NCBI GenBank assembly: GCA_942492915.1
Contig: OW818662.1
Coordinates: 3,286,001-3,350,000, forward strand
DNA: 64,000 bases
Reading direction: 5' to 3'
DNA from: Turneriella sp942492915
Lineage (GTDB): Bacteria; Spirochaetota; Leptospiria; Turneriellales; Turneriellaceae
Part shown: one piece after another, positions 42,631-50,900 of the stretch
Layout: each line of letters starts with the position of its first letter
Numbering within the stretch: the stretch's first letter is position 1
Made by a program: the position numbers and the translations under genes
The notes under the pieces: model-generated
Database searches by the model: none
Told to the model about the DNA's origin: nothing
The model's input: only the letters and a program-made list of their open reading frames with translations

Positions 42631-42936
42631 ATGGCAGATAAAAAACCCCTCTCTAAGAGCGCGCTTCTCTCGGCGCTGTCAGAGAAAACCAACCTCACGA
42701 AAAAAGACGTAGACGCATTTCTTGAAGCGCTCACAGAGATTGCATATAAAGAAGCAAAATCTATCGGCAAATTCACACTCCCCGGTTTTGGCATTCTGAA
42801 ACTCGTACAGCGCGCAGCGCGTATGGGCCGCAACCCTGCAACTGGCGAGCAGATCAAGATTCCCGCAAAAACAGTCGTTAAGTTCAGCGTCAGCAAAGCC
42901 GCTAAAGAAGCGATTGCCGGCAAACCAAAGAAATAG
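42631..42936 (+). CDS. HU/IHF family DNA-binding protein
   Basis: 101 aa from the ATG at 42631 (MADKKPLSKSALLSALSEKT). The HU fold is recognisable: helical N-terminus with LTKKDVDAFLEALTEIAYKEAK, the strand FTLPGFGILKLVQRAARMGRNPATGEQIKIPAKTVVKFSVSKAAKEA with the DNA-binding arm containing RMGRNPATGE. It should bend and compact DNA. It is divergent from rpmB and followed by truB. Confidence 0.93.
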   Translation: MADKKPLSKSALLSALSEKTNLTKKDVDAFLEALTEIAYKEAKSIGKFTLPGFGILKLVQRAARMGRNPATGEQIKIPAKTVVKFSVSKAAKEAIAGKPKK

Positions 42937-43030
42937 CGGTTCGACAGGCACGCCGCAGGCGGGTAGACATGCGTAATGTCGCCCATTTGCGGTCGCACTT
43001 TAGCTTGTACGAATTGCGAGCAAACTCCTT

Positions 43031-43930
43031 ATTTTCTATCTAATTGACAAATCACCCGGGCCGACCACGCGCTCGGCGGTTCGCAATATTCTGAGTGTAA
43101 GGGGGCGGGGCTTTGGGGTCGAGGGAATTCTCGACCCATTTGCTTCTGGCCTGCTCATCACCGCGACCGGTGATTCTACCCGCTTTCTAGAATACTTTCT
43201 CGCATACCCCAAAACATACAGTGCCGCGATCCAGCTCGGTACAGAGACGGATACTCTAGACCCTACCGGTTGCTTAGTTAAGGAAAAAGCCGTACCGCGC
43301 GTTACAAAGGCGGATTTATTAGCTATACAGGGCCGGTTCACCGGAAAGATTCTGCAATCCCCCCCCGCGTATTCAAACGTCAGGGTCGAGGGCGTGCGCG
43401 CACACGAACGTGCGCGCGGTGGCGCTGGCGCAGAACCTTCGGCCCGCGAAGTGACAGTGCATGCGCTCACCCTCGAAGTCGCTGCGGGCGATACGCTGAT
43501 TATGCACTGCACAACTTCATCGGGTACGTATATTCGCTCGCTCGCGCGCGATATCGCTGAAGCGCTTGGCACATGCGGTCATCTGACGGTGCTGCGGCGC
43601 CTCAGCATTGGCCCGTGGTCAGTGGCTGAGAACGCGGGCGCCGTCGAATGGGGTCGTATTCTGCATTCATACTGGGATTTCGAGATGCTCGATTTCTTTC
43701 CGCTCGCAAGGATCACGCATCTCGAAGAGCACATGTTTGTGCACGGTAACCCCTTTTCGCCTAAGTCAAAGCCTGAGGTGACTGGCCTGCTGCGCATCGC
43801 AGCGCCCGAGCACTTTCTGGGCATCGGCCATTACGATGGTGAGAAGATAACCGTTGCAAAGGTTTACCCGACCGTGCCGGGGGCAACCTACCCCAGGTGG
43901 GACCAGGGTTATTTGCCGATCCCGAAATGA
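43031..43930 (+). CDS. truB: tRNA pseudouridine(55) synthase TruB with non-canonical start
   Basis: 299 aa if translation begins at ATT 43031. The open frame runs from a stop at 43001-43003 and has no ATG, GTG or TTG before the conserved LIDKSPGPTTRSAVRNI. The catalytic Asp is in GILDPFASGLL, followed by TGDSTRFLEYFLAYPKTYSAAIQLGTETDTLDPTG, HCTTSSGTYIRSLARDIAEALG and CGHLTVLRRLSIGPW, all TruB-like. The usual GHTG before LDP is replaced by GVEG. Either the gene uses an AUU start, or a one-base indel in the T-run at 43032-43035 separates it from an ATG at 42976. The enzyme makes pseudouridine 55 in the tRNA T-loop. Confidence 0.85.
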   Translation: MFYLIDKSPGPTTRSAVRNILSVRGRGFGVEGILDPFASGLLITATGDSTRFLEYFLAYPKTYSAAIQLGTETDTLDPTGCLVKEKAVPRVTKADLLAIQGRFTGKILQSPPAYSNVRVEGVRAHERARGGAGAEPSAREVTVHALTLEVAAGDTLIMHCTTSSGTYIRSLARDIAEALGTCGHLTVLRRLSIGPWSVAENAGAVEWGRILHSYWDFEMLDFFPLARITHLEEHMFVHGNPFSPKSKPEVTGLLRIAAPEHFLGIGHYDGEKITVAKVYPTVPGATYPRWDQGYLPIPK

Positions 43931-44014
43931 TATCCGGCTCGACGAGGCGTCCCAAGCCCAAGAATTAGAAATCCGGCACAGCTTCTTTCGCGGGGTGCAG
44001 GGGGCGCGCAGCGT

Positions 44015-44058
44015 CCCTGCGATATCACACCCCCAAAGGGGGTTGTGATATCGCAGGG
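44015..44058. repeat. Near-perfect palindrome abutting tRNA-Ser
   Basis: CCCTGCGATATCACA (44015-44029) pairs with 44044-44058, and the CCCCC/GGGGG inner arms extend it past one bulged T to about 20 bp with loop AAA. The second arm ends at the first two bases of the tRNA gene. Confidence 0.85.
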
Positions 44059-44141
44059 AGAGGTGTCAGAGTGGTCTAATGTGCATGCTTGGAAAGCATG
44101 TGTAGGGAAACCTACCGGGGGTTCGAATCCCCCCCTCTCCG
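44057..44141 (+). tRNA. tRNA-Ser (GGA)
   Basis: The acceptor stem GGAGAGG (44057-44063) pairs with CCTCTCC (44134-44140), and G44141 is the discriminator. The anticodon loop CTTGGAAAG gives anticodon GGA, which reads UCC/UCU serine codons. The long variable arm (TGTAGGGAAACCTACC) and T-loop GGTTCGAATCC are typical of class II tRNA-Ser. CCA is not encoded. Confidence 0.95.
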
Positions 44142-44215
44142 AAACGCATGGATGCGTAAGGGGCGCGACCGGCACGATGCCGTCTTCGTCGCGACCCGAA
44201 GGACAGGATGTCCAA

Positions 44216-44253
44216 GGTTCGCACCGCGCACTAGGCGCGTCTTTGTGCGAACC
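44216..44253. repeat. GC-rich hairpin downstream of tRNA-Ser
   Basis: GGTTCGCAC (44216-44224) pairs with GTGCGAACC (44245-44253), with inner CGCGC/GCGCG pairing. It could end tRNA transcription, although no T-run follows. Confidence 0.5.
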
Positions 44254-44277
44254 GAAGGGTTGAATAGTTAATCACTC

Positions 44278-44313
44278 TTTACGCTATATTGCAATATTGC
44301 GATATAGCGTAAA
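44278..44313. promoter_or_regulatory. Probable ArsR operator
   Basis: TTTACGCTATAT (44278-44289) and its reverse complement (44302-44313) flank a central GCAATATTGC, making a 36-base dyad with one mismatched pair. It ends 8 bases before the arsR ATG. Its size and AT-rich ATATTG..CAATAT character fit ArsR/SmtB operators. Confidence 0.75.
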
Positions 44314-44321
44314 ATTGCCCC

Positions 44322-44654
44322 ATGGGAATCATCCGCAAAGAAATTCACCCTGACGCGCTCAATCACATCGCAGACAAGCTGCGCGTTCTCGCCCACCCGG
44401 CGCGGCTGGCGATTCTGCAGCACATCGCGGCACAGTCGGGCTGCATCTGCACCGACCTTTCGCGCGACATCGGCCTCGCGCAGGCCACCGTCTCGCAGCA
44501 CCTGCGCGTGCTCAAAGACGCGGGCATCATCAAGGGTAGTGTGGATGGCAATTCGATCTGTTACTGCATCGATAACGAAGTTCTGCGCCAATTGCGCGGT
44601 GACTTTCTCGAGCTGGTGGGTGGGCTCGACACGGGCGCTGACAAGCAATGTTAA
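44322..44654 (+). CDS. arsR: ArsR-family transcriptional repressor
   Basis: 110 aa. A winged helix-turn-helix with LNHIADKLRVLAHPARLAILQHI, CTDLSRDIGLAQATVSQHLRVLKDAGIIKGSVDGNSICYCID. Two cysteines close together in SGCICTDLS at the start of the recognition region form the CxC metal site of ArsR proteins that bind arsenite. It would leave the operator at 44278-44313 on arsenite binding and release the operon. It is directly upstream of the acr3 and arsC genes. Confidence 0.9.
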   Translation: MGIIRKEIHPDALNHIADKLRVLAHPARLAILQHIAAQSGCICTDLSRDIGLAQATVSQHLRVLKDAGIIKGSVDGNSICYCIDNEVLRQLRGDFLELVGGLDTGADKQC

Positions 44655-44662
44655 AGAGGCAT

Positions 44663-45727
44663 ATGCAAACTAAACAAGACACACCCCCTAAGAAACTTTC
44701 TTTCACCGATCGTTACCTGACACTCTGGATCTTTCTCGCGATGTTCGTGGGGCTGGGGATTGCCAACCTCTTCAAAGGTTTCGGCAGTTTCATCAACTCG
44801 CTCTCTTACGGCACACTCAATATACCGATCGCTTTGGGTCTCATTGTTATGATGTACCCCCCGCTCGCAAAGGTCAAATACGAAGAGCTCGGCAAAGTGT
44901 TTCGCAACGTGCGCGTGCTGTTGCTCTCGCTTTTTCTCAACTGGGTCGTCGGGCCGTTTCTGATGTTCTTTCTCGCGTTGGCATTCTTGCACGACAAACC
45001 CGAATACATGAGTGGTCTGATTCTGATAGGCCTTGCGCGCTGCATCGCAATGGTCATCGTGTGGAACGAGCTCGCTGATGGCAGTCGCGAATACGCTGCC
45101 GGCCTTGTGGCGCTCAATTCGATTTTTCAGGTTTTCACGTATGGCCCGCTGGCGTGGTTTTTTATCAGGTATCTGCCGCCGCTCTTTGGTGTCGAAGGCA
45201 AACAGATCGAGATCACGATCGGCGAGGTGGCATCGAGCAGCCTTATCTATCTGGGCATTCCGTTTGCGCTGGGTATTCTCTCGCGAGTCGTTCTGCTTCG
45301 CCTAAAAGGGAAAGATTGGTATGAACAAAAATTCATACCACGCATTTCACCGCTCACACTCATCGCGTTACTCTTCACGATCATCATCATGTTTTCGTTG
45401 CAGGCCGAAAAAATCGTGGCTTCGCCGTTCGACGTACTCTATATCGCGCTACCGCTGACGGTCTATTTCATTGTCATGTTTTTCACCGCGTTTGTCGCGG
45501 GCAAGAAGCTCGGGGCGACGTATCCCGTGGCTGCTGCGGTCTCGTTCACCGCAACGGGTAACAACTTCGAGCTCGCGATCGCGGTCGCGATTGCTGTTTT
45601 TGGTATTACCTCGGGCCAGGCCTTCGCGGGAGTCATTGGCCCTTTGATTGAAGTGCCCGCGCTCATTCTTCTGGTGCAGGCGGCGTTCTGGTTCAGGCGC
45701 CGTTTCACGACAACTCATGAGGTTTAG
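44663..45727 (+). CDS. acr3: ACR3-family arsenite efflux transporter
   Basis: 354 aa from the ATG at 44663, which follows AGAGG; an earlier ATG at 44648 overlaps arsR. Ten hydrophobic helices are visible, starting with RYLTLWIFLAMFVGLGIANLF. Family signatures include NIPIALGLIVMMYPPLAKVKYEEL, FLNWVVGPFLMFFLAL, GLARCIAMVIVWNELADG (with the conserved Cys that binds arsenite), NSIFQVFTYGPLAWFF and SFTATGNNFELAIAVAIAVFG. It pumps As(III) from the cytoplasm using the proton gradient. A short hairpin (TGGTATGAA/TTCATACCA, 45317-45340) lies inside but encodes conserved residues. Confidence 0.93.
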   Translation: MQTKQDTPPKKLSFTDRYLTLWIFLAMFVGLGIANLFKGFGSFINSLSYGTLNIPIALGLIVMMYPPLAKVKYEELGKVFRNVRVLLLSLFLNWVVGPFLMFFLALAFLHDKPEYMSGLILIGLARCIAMVIVWNELADGSREYAAGLVALNSIFQVFTYGPLAWFFIRYLPPLFGVEGKQIEITIGEVASSSLIYLGIPFALGILSRVVLLRLKGKDWYEQKFIPRISPLTLIALLFTIIIMFSLQAEKIVASPFDVLYIALPLTVYFIVMFFTAFVAGKKLGATYPVAAAVSFTATGNNFELAIAVAIAVFGITSGQAFAGVIGPLIEVPALILLVQAAFWFRRRFTTTHEV

Positions 45728-46336
45728 ATGAAAGATTACACAGAACTCGCCCAATACCTGCTCAAGCAGGCTGCGGATTTTCAACCGCCAGAGAACCATT
45801 TGCAGACCCTCGAGACTCTCGCAGAGTACATACGTTTGAACAACGCAGCCGGCAAAACTTCACGCCTCAACTTCATCTGCACACACAACTCGCGCCGCTC
45901 GCACTTCGGCCAGGTGATGGCGCAGGTGCTTGCCGCCCATTTGGGCTTCCCTGTAGAAACCTATTCAGGTGGCACCGAAGCCACCGCGTTTCACCCGAAT
46001 GCCGTAACGGCGTTGCGCGAACTGGGTGTGGCGGTTGAAAGGCTCGATGACGGGGTAAATCCGCACTATCGCATTGTGACAGGGGCCCTTGTGTCAGAGA
46101 CTTTTTCAAAAGTTTTTTCGGCTCAGCCGAACCCGCAGCGCGAATTCGCCGCGATTATGGTGTGTTCATCTGCCGATGCGGGTTGCCCGTTTGTGCCTGG
46201 TGCTGAGCAGAGAATTTCGTTACCGTTTGAAGACCCGAAAACATCGGATGGTAGAGCCGAGCAGGCAGCGACCTACCGTGCGCGAGCTCTTGAGATCGGC
46301 GTAGAGCTCGCGTGGGCGTTCAAGCGCGCTGCCTGA
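45728..46336 (+). CDS. arsC: Arsenate reductase, low-molecular-weight phosphatase type
   Basis: 202 aa. After an N-terminal helical segment of ~50 residues, LNFICTHNSRRSHFGQVMAQVLAAHLG is the Cx5R phosphate loop of the LMW-phosphatase-type arsenate reductases. The later MVCSSADAGCPFVPGAEQRISLPFEDPKTSDG supplies further cysteines and the Asp region. It should reduce arsenate to arsenite for Acr3. The start directly follows the acr3 stop with no gap, so arsR-acr3-arsC form one operon. Confidence 0.88.
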   Translation: MKDYTELAQYLLKQAADFQPPENHLQTLETLAEYIRLNNAAGKTSRLNFICTHNSRRSHFGQVMAQVLAAHLGFPVETYSGGTEATAFHPNAVTALRELGVAVERLDDGVNPHYRIVTGALVSETFSKVFSAQPNPQREFAAIMVCSSADAGCPFVPGAEQRISLPFEDPKTSDGRAEQAATYRARALEIGVELAWAFKRAA

Positions 46337-46394
46337 TCGGCAGCAAAATCAATAACGAGTACACGCGCGGTCTCTACCCCTCAAATCGGCTTGA

Positions 46395-47270
46395 ATGCCT
46401 TATTTTGATAGCGGCAAAACTTCGATCTATTTTCGTGAATCTGGTAAGGGCAGTACAGCGCTGGTGTTCATTCATGGCTGGTACCAGACTGGTTCTGAAG
46501 CATGGGCGGCGCTCGCAGCGCAATTGAAACCCGGCTTCAGGTATTTCATGCCCGATCTGCCAGGGCATGGACTGAGCGACGACACGGGTAAGAACTTCTC
46601 TGTCGCGAGCAACGCCGAGCTGATTGAACAGTTCGTGGCCCACGTGCGCAAGGCTTACCGAATCAAGAAGTTGGTGCTGATCGGGCATTCTTATGGTGCC
46701 TTTGCAACCCTCGATATCGTCGCGCGGCAGAATGCCAAACTCGATGCCGTGGTTGCCATTTCGGCGGTCGACGACTATGCGCCTTATGTGAGGCGCCTTA
46801 AGCAGGTGCTGCGCGTGCCGCAATTTCTTTTGGGCCTTTATTACCGTCTGCAGGCGGCGCTCGCGTTATTTCCCTATGGCGATCGGCTGCATCTCTATGG
46901 TGCATTGCCTGATGCGCTGGTTCCAGGGCGCATGGCTTACGCCAAAATCAAGAACCATACACTCAGCATCGCGAATTCACGTGCCTACATGCAGGCATTT
47001 CTTTCGGGAAAGGTTGTCTGGCCGAAGGCGGCGAGCAGGGTACCGTTGCTACTCGTTTATGGCGAACGTGATGTATTGACGCCCGCCAGTCACGCCACGG
47101 CGATAAATCCTCATTTTCAGACGGCACAGCTCGTCGTGTTGCCCAAAAGCGGCCACAACGTGCAAATTTCAGCAGCAGAGGCATTGGCAAAGCTTCTGGC
47201 AGGCTTTATTGAAAAAAGTTTGCGTCACGCCGTCACCGGCAAAGATGGCAGCCATGTTCGCAGACATTAA
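46395..47270 (+). CDS. Alpha/beta hydrolase
   Basis: 291 aa. The fold is clear: IYFRESGKGSTALVFIHGWYQTG (oxyanion His-Gly), MPDLPGHGLSDDTG, the nucleophile elbow LIGHSYGAFATLD, the late Asp in LLLVYGERDVLTP and the His in LVVLPKSGHNVQIS. The catalytic triad is therefore complete. No signal peptide was seen. The substrate is unknown; esterase or haloalkane-type activity is typical. The 3' end overlaps the next gene, depending on its start, and the run continues to 52734 with little or no intergenic DNA. Confidence 0.85.
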   Translation: MPYFDSGKTSIYFRESGKGSTALVFIHGWYQTGSEAWAALAAQLKPGFRYFMPDLPGHGLSDDTGKNFSVASNAELIEQFVAHVRKAYRIKKLVLIGHSYGAFATLDIVARQNAKLDAVVAISAVDDYAPYVRRLKQVLRVPQFLLGLYYRLQAALALFPYGDRLHLYGALPDALVPGRMAYAKIKNHTLSIANSRAYMQAFLSGKVVWPKAASRVPLLLVYGERDVLTPASHATAINPHFQTAQLVVLPKSGHNVQISAAEALAKLLAGFIEKSLRHAVTGKDGSHVRRH

Positions 47271-49047
47271 TTACCTAAAGGCCAGCGGCGCCCACAAGAT
47301 CAGGGGGATATCCGCATGTTCTGCGCACATGACGCTTGCGGTGATTGTCGCCGCAACGTTTCTGGGACCAGTCGCCTGCAAAAAAACTGAAGCACCGTGG
47401 GCTGAGCTTTACAAACGCTCAGCGCGCAGCGATATTGACCTCTACCTGGTGCCCAAGAAATACGCACTGCTCGAATCAAGCTGGATGAAAAAGACCGCCA
47501 CTGCGCGTTTCAACAAAGACCAGCTTGTGGGCGAGCTGGCCCGATATGGCCGCACGCTCGCCGATGTGCAGAATAACGCTGCTTACGAATACAAAGAAGA
47601 GAACGGCGAAGTAAAAATGCGCGTCGGGCGCATCTCGCATTCGACTGCATACAGCTATGACACGGCAATTCCACTCGTTTTCTACGGTAAAGGTATCGAA
47701 GCGCGCGACTACGGGCAGCGTGTGCACCAGCAGCACATCGCACCGACGCTCGCTTCGCTCTTACAGATTCGCAACCCCAACGGGGTCGCTACGCCCGCTT
47801 TGCCAATAGTGAAACCGCAGCCGCAAAAACCATCGATCGTCTTCGTCGCAGTCATCGACCAGGGCGGCATGAACCTCTTGCGCCTGCACAAAGAGGTGGC
47901 GCCCAATATTTATAGATTGATGGCAAAGTCGGCGAACTTCAGCGACGCGCATGTGGGCCATCTAGACGCGCACACAGCGGTCGGTCATATGGCAATCGGT
48001 ACGGGTGCGTTTCCGGTAAAGAGTACGGTTATCGGCAATACGTTCTTCTCGATGCAGAAAAAGGACGGTGTAGAAAAACTCAACAAGGCAGAAATCTATT
48101 CGACCAAAGACGAGACAAAAGTTTCGACGCTCGAGCTCAAGAGCGAATCGCTCGCCGATGTCTTGAACGTTACGAACGGTGGCAAGAGCGTGATTGTCGC
48201 CCAATCGTACGCTCTGCGCGCGGCGGTTGGTATGGCAGGGCACGGCGGCGAATGGCTTGCGGCCAACGGCACTACCGCAAACGGCAACGGTCTTACCGCC
48301 GCAGTTCGCCAGAGTAACTATGTGTATTGGCTCGATGCCGCCAAATCGCGCTGGATAACCGACGCACGCTATTTTTCGCTGCCTAAAGTTGTCCAGGCAA
48401 GCGATGTGCTTCTGAACTATGCGAAATACTACCCGCAGGGTTTTCAGGGATACAAAATTCGCGACGCGAAGGCTGCTTTCGAGAACTGGGGTGTCATGAT
48501 GTCGACCCCCGCCGAGACACAACTCGAGGGTGAATTGGTTCGAGCCGTCGTCAATGAGCAGATTGTCGGTACAAAACGAAACAAAGACGGTTTCACTGAT
48601 TTAGTCTACGTCTCTTTCAAATCTGCAGACGCAGTCGGGCATCATTTCGGCTTTGAGTCGCTTGAAGCGCGGGAGACCTTGAAAGAAATCGATACGCAGA
48701 TCGGCAAAACTCTGGAATACCTCGAGAAGCAATATGGCGATGATTTTGTGTTCGTATTGAGCGCAGACCACGGAGTCGCGCCTCTTTCAGAAATATCCGG
48801 TGGGTTGCGTCTCACTGTTGAAGAAGTGATCGCCCAAATCGACAAGCTGTTGCCACCCGAAGTTGCCCAAAATGATTCGCTCGTGCATTTTATGACGGTT
48901 GGGCAAATTTCCCTCAACAAGAAGTTGATGCAACAGCACAACATTCCGCTGGATGCCGTGCGCGGGGTGCTTCGCGACATGCGCGTGAACGATACGCCAT
49001 TTTTCGAAAACATATTCACGCGCAAGGACCTCAGGCTTGACGGCTGA
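47209..49047 (+). CDS. Alkaline phosphatase superfamily lipoprotein, circularly permuted
   Basis: 612 aa from the longest start; ATGs at 47254 and 47329 are alternatives. A signal peptide ends in LGPVAC (Cys57). Residues 68-190 (RSARSDIDLYLVPK, ISHSTAYSYDTAIPLVFYG, HIAPTLASLL) match what is normally the C-terminal part of PafA-type phosphatases, including the zinc ligand His144. Residues 208-610 then supply the usual N-terminal part: Asp217 in VAVIDQGG, nucleophile Thr256 in HTAVGHM, Asp474/His478 in DAVGHH, and Asp520/His521 in SADHG. All expected ligands are present in rotated order. It is probably a phosphomonoesterase or phosphodiesterase at the cell surface. Confidence 0.85.
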   Translation: MKKVCVTPSPAKMAAMFADINYLKASGAHKIRGISACSAHMTLAVIVAATFLGPVACKKTEAPWAELYKRSARSDIDLYLVPKKYALLESSWMKKTATARFNKDQLVGELARYGRTLADVQNNAAYEYKEENGEVKMRVGRISHSTAYSYDTAIPLVFYGKGIEARDYGQRVHQQHIAPTLASLLQIRNPNGVATPALPIVKPQPQKPSIVFVAVIDQGGMNLLRLHKEVAPNIYRLMAKSANFSDAHVGHLDAHTAVGHMAIGTGAFPVKSTVIGNTFFSMQKKDGVEKLNKAEIYSTKDETKVSTLELKSESLADVLNVTNGGKSVIVAQSYALRAAVGMAGHGGEWLAANGTTANGNGLTAAVRQSNYVYWLDAAKSRWITDARYFSLPKVVQASDVLLNYAKYYPQGFQGYKIRDAKAAFENWGVMMSTPAETQLEGELVRAVVNEQIVGTKRNKDGFTDLVYVSFKSADAVGHHFGFESLEARETLKEIDTQIGKTLEYLEKQYGDDFVFVLSADHGVAPLSEISGGLRLTVEEVIAQIDKLLPPEVAQNDSLVHFMTVGQISLNKKLMQQHNIPLDAVRGVLRDMRVNDTPFFENIFTRKDLRLDG

Positions 49048-49969
49048 GGTCTTAACGCGCGATAAACGATTCATCGCCGGGCTGCTCTTTACGGTTATTG
49101 GGGCAGCCGGTTTTTCCGCGAAGGCGATACTTGCAAAGCTTGCGTATCGTTACGGTGTCACAGGATTTGCAACGCTGACGCTGCGCATGGTCTTCGCGCT
49201 GCCGATATACACCGCTATCTTTTTATGGTATTTTCGCGGTCAGACGGCAGAACAAAAACGAGGATTTCGAAAAGATTGGTTTGCGATCGGCATCGTGGGC
49301 CTGTTCGGCTATTACCTCGCAAGCTGGTTCGATTTTGTGGGGCTCGAATATGTCTCGGCGAGTTTTGAGCGGCTCTTGCTCTTTATCTATCCCACTTTGG
49401 TTTTGATCATATCGCTCGTCTGGCTCAAGAATCACGCAGGCAGACGCGAGATTGCCGCACTAATAATTACCTATATCGGCATCGGCATCTCTTACCACGG
49501 CGAAGCGACGCTCGCGGGCAATAGGGTGCAAATCGGCGCGACGTACATTGTGTTCGCGGCTATCACCTATGCTGTCTACCTGGTTGCGACCGAAAAACTT
49601 GCGCGCCATTATTCGCCGTTGGTGTTCACAAGTTTTGCGATCATCATGTCGGCGCTGGCAATCATTACCCATGGCGCCATTGCCGGTGAAAAACTGCTGG
49701 GTTACCCGTCCGAGGTGTATTTTCTCACCGCCGCCATGGCGGTCTTCTGTACGGTATTGCCGTCACTTTTTGTCGCACAGGGAATCGCGCTCATCGGCTC
49801 AAACCGCGCTGCCATTGTCAGCACGCTGGGTCCGGTGATGACGATCTACCTGGCATACACGGTGCTCGGCGAAGTGATCTCGACTTCACAAACGATCGGT
49901 ACGGTGCTCGTGATAGCCGGCGTCGGCCTGTTGACGCTCAAGCGCCGCAAGGTGGTCGCTGATGTCTGA
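49037..49969 (+). CDS. EamA/DMT-family transporter
   Basis: 310 aa from a TTG start that overlaps the phosphatase gene by 11 bases. Ten hydrophobic helices form two EamA repeats: LLFTVIGAAGFSAKAILAKLAYRYG opens the first and VQIGATYIVFAAITYAVYLVATEKL the second. Family-typical phrases include YVSASFERLLLFIYPTLVLIISL and GSNRAAIVSTLGPVMTIYLAYTVLGE. It is a probable metabolite exporter of the inner membrane with unknown substrate. It overlaps the MeaB gene by 8 bases, so it belongs to the same transcript. Confidence 0.87.
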   Translation: MTAEVLTRDKRFIAGLLFTVIGAAGFSAKAILAKLAYRYGVTGFATLTLRMVFALPIYTAIFLWYFRGQTAEQKRGFRKDWFAIGIVGLFGYYLASWFDFVGLEYVSASFERLLLFIYPTLVLIISLVWLKNHAGRREIAALIITYIGIGISYHGEATLAGNRVQIGATYIVFAAITYAVYLVATEKLARHYSPLVFTSFAIIMSALAIITHGAIAGEKLLGYPSEVYFLTAAMAVFCTVLPSLFVAQGIALIGSNRAAIVSTLGPVMTIYLAYTVLGEVISTSQTIGTVLVIAGVGLLTLKRRKVVADV

Positions 49970-50900
49970 CCTGCTGGCAGCCGCACGGGCGGGCGATACC
50001 TTCTCGATCGCAAAACTCATTTCATATTTTGAATCTGCCAAACGCGAAGACCAGATTTCTTGCGTTGAAATGGAGAGCCGACTAAATGAAAAGGAGTCAT
50101 CGCAGGGACTGCTCGTTGGGCTTACCGGAGCACCCGGCGCGGGAAAATCAACGCTTATTCAGTACCTCGTTGAAGCGCTGCTCGCTTTGAAACCTGGCTG
50201 GCGTATCGCAGTGGTCGCCGTTGATCCATCGAGCCCGGTCTCAGGTGGTTCGCTGCTCGGCGACCGCACACGTGTGAACTTCGGCGATGATGAGCGAACC
50301 TATTTTCGCTCTCAGGCATCAGATCTCGACCTCGGCGGTATCGGCCGTAATACCTACCGGGTGTGCCGGGTGCTACGTACTCTCTTCGATCTCGTGCTCA
50401 TTGAGTCGGTCGGCGTGGGCCAGAGCGAAATTGAAATAGCGCGCCTCGCCGATGTCACGCTGCTTGCATTACAACCTTTCAGCGGCGACCAAATTCAGTT
50501 CATGAAATCGGGCATTATGGAAGTTCCTCAGGCGTTTGTCATAACCAAATGCGACGCCGAAGATCTGGCGAAACGCAGCCTCTACCAGCTGCAATCGAGT
50601 CTTGATTTTGTGCAGAAGGTCGACGGCCAGCTTAGCCCCCCCGAGATCTTTCAGACAAGCTCTGTGCGCAAAACCGGATTTGCCGATCTGGCGAATTTTG
50701 TCGCTGCATCTGAGGCATTGACTCGTGCGGGTGAACTTGATCGTGAAAACTATTTCTTACGCAAAGAATTGCGCTACTACTTCGGCGAATTTGGCATAAA
50801 AACGCTCGCCGGCATGATCGAGAATAATGCTTCGCAGGGATTCGAGAAACGGCGGCTTCAGCTCGTCGAAACTCTGCAACAGAAGTTCGGGGCGCTTTGA
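49962..50900 (+). CDS. MeaB/ArgK-type GTPase (cobalamin mutase chaperone)
   Basis: 312 aa. The G1 loop GLTGAPGAGKSTLIQYL, the switch segment VAVDPSSPVSGGSLLGDRTRV and DLDLGGIGRNTYRVCRVL are diagnostic of MeaB. ESVGVGQSEIEIARLADVTLL gives G3, and VITKCDAED the G4 motif. MeaB protects and reloads adenosylcobalamin in methylmalonyl-CoA mutase. No mutase gene is in the window, so its partner is elsewhere. It overlaps the genes on both sides (8 bases upstream, 4 downstream). Confidence 0.92.
   Translation: MSDLLAAARAGDTFSIAKLISYFESAKREDQISCVEMESRLNEKESSQGLLVGLTGAPGAGKSTLIQYLVEALLALKPGWRIAVVAVDPSSPVSGGSLLGDRTRVNFGDDERTYFRSQASDLDLGGIGRNTYRVCRVLRTLFDLVLIESVGVGQSEIEIARLADVTLLALQPFSGDQIQFMKSGIMEVPQAFVITKCDAEDLAKRSLYQLQSSLDFVQKVDGQLSPPEIFQTSSVRKTGFADLANFVAASEALTRAGELDRENYFLRKELRYYFGEFGIKTLAGMIENNASQGFEKRRLQLVETLQQKFGAL

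Noticed and set aside
43036..43572. A long minus-strand open frame over truB
   Set aside because: It is the shadow of the TruB coding frame, which shows conserved motifs on the + strand.
45317..45340. 9-bp-arm hairpin in acr3
   Set aside because: It encodes conserved family residues, and arms this short are expected now and then by chance.
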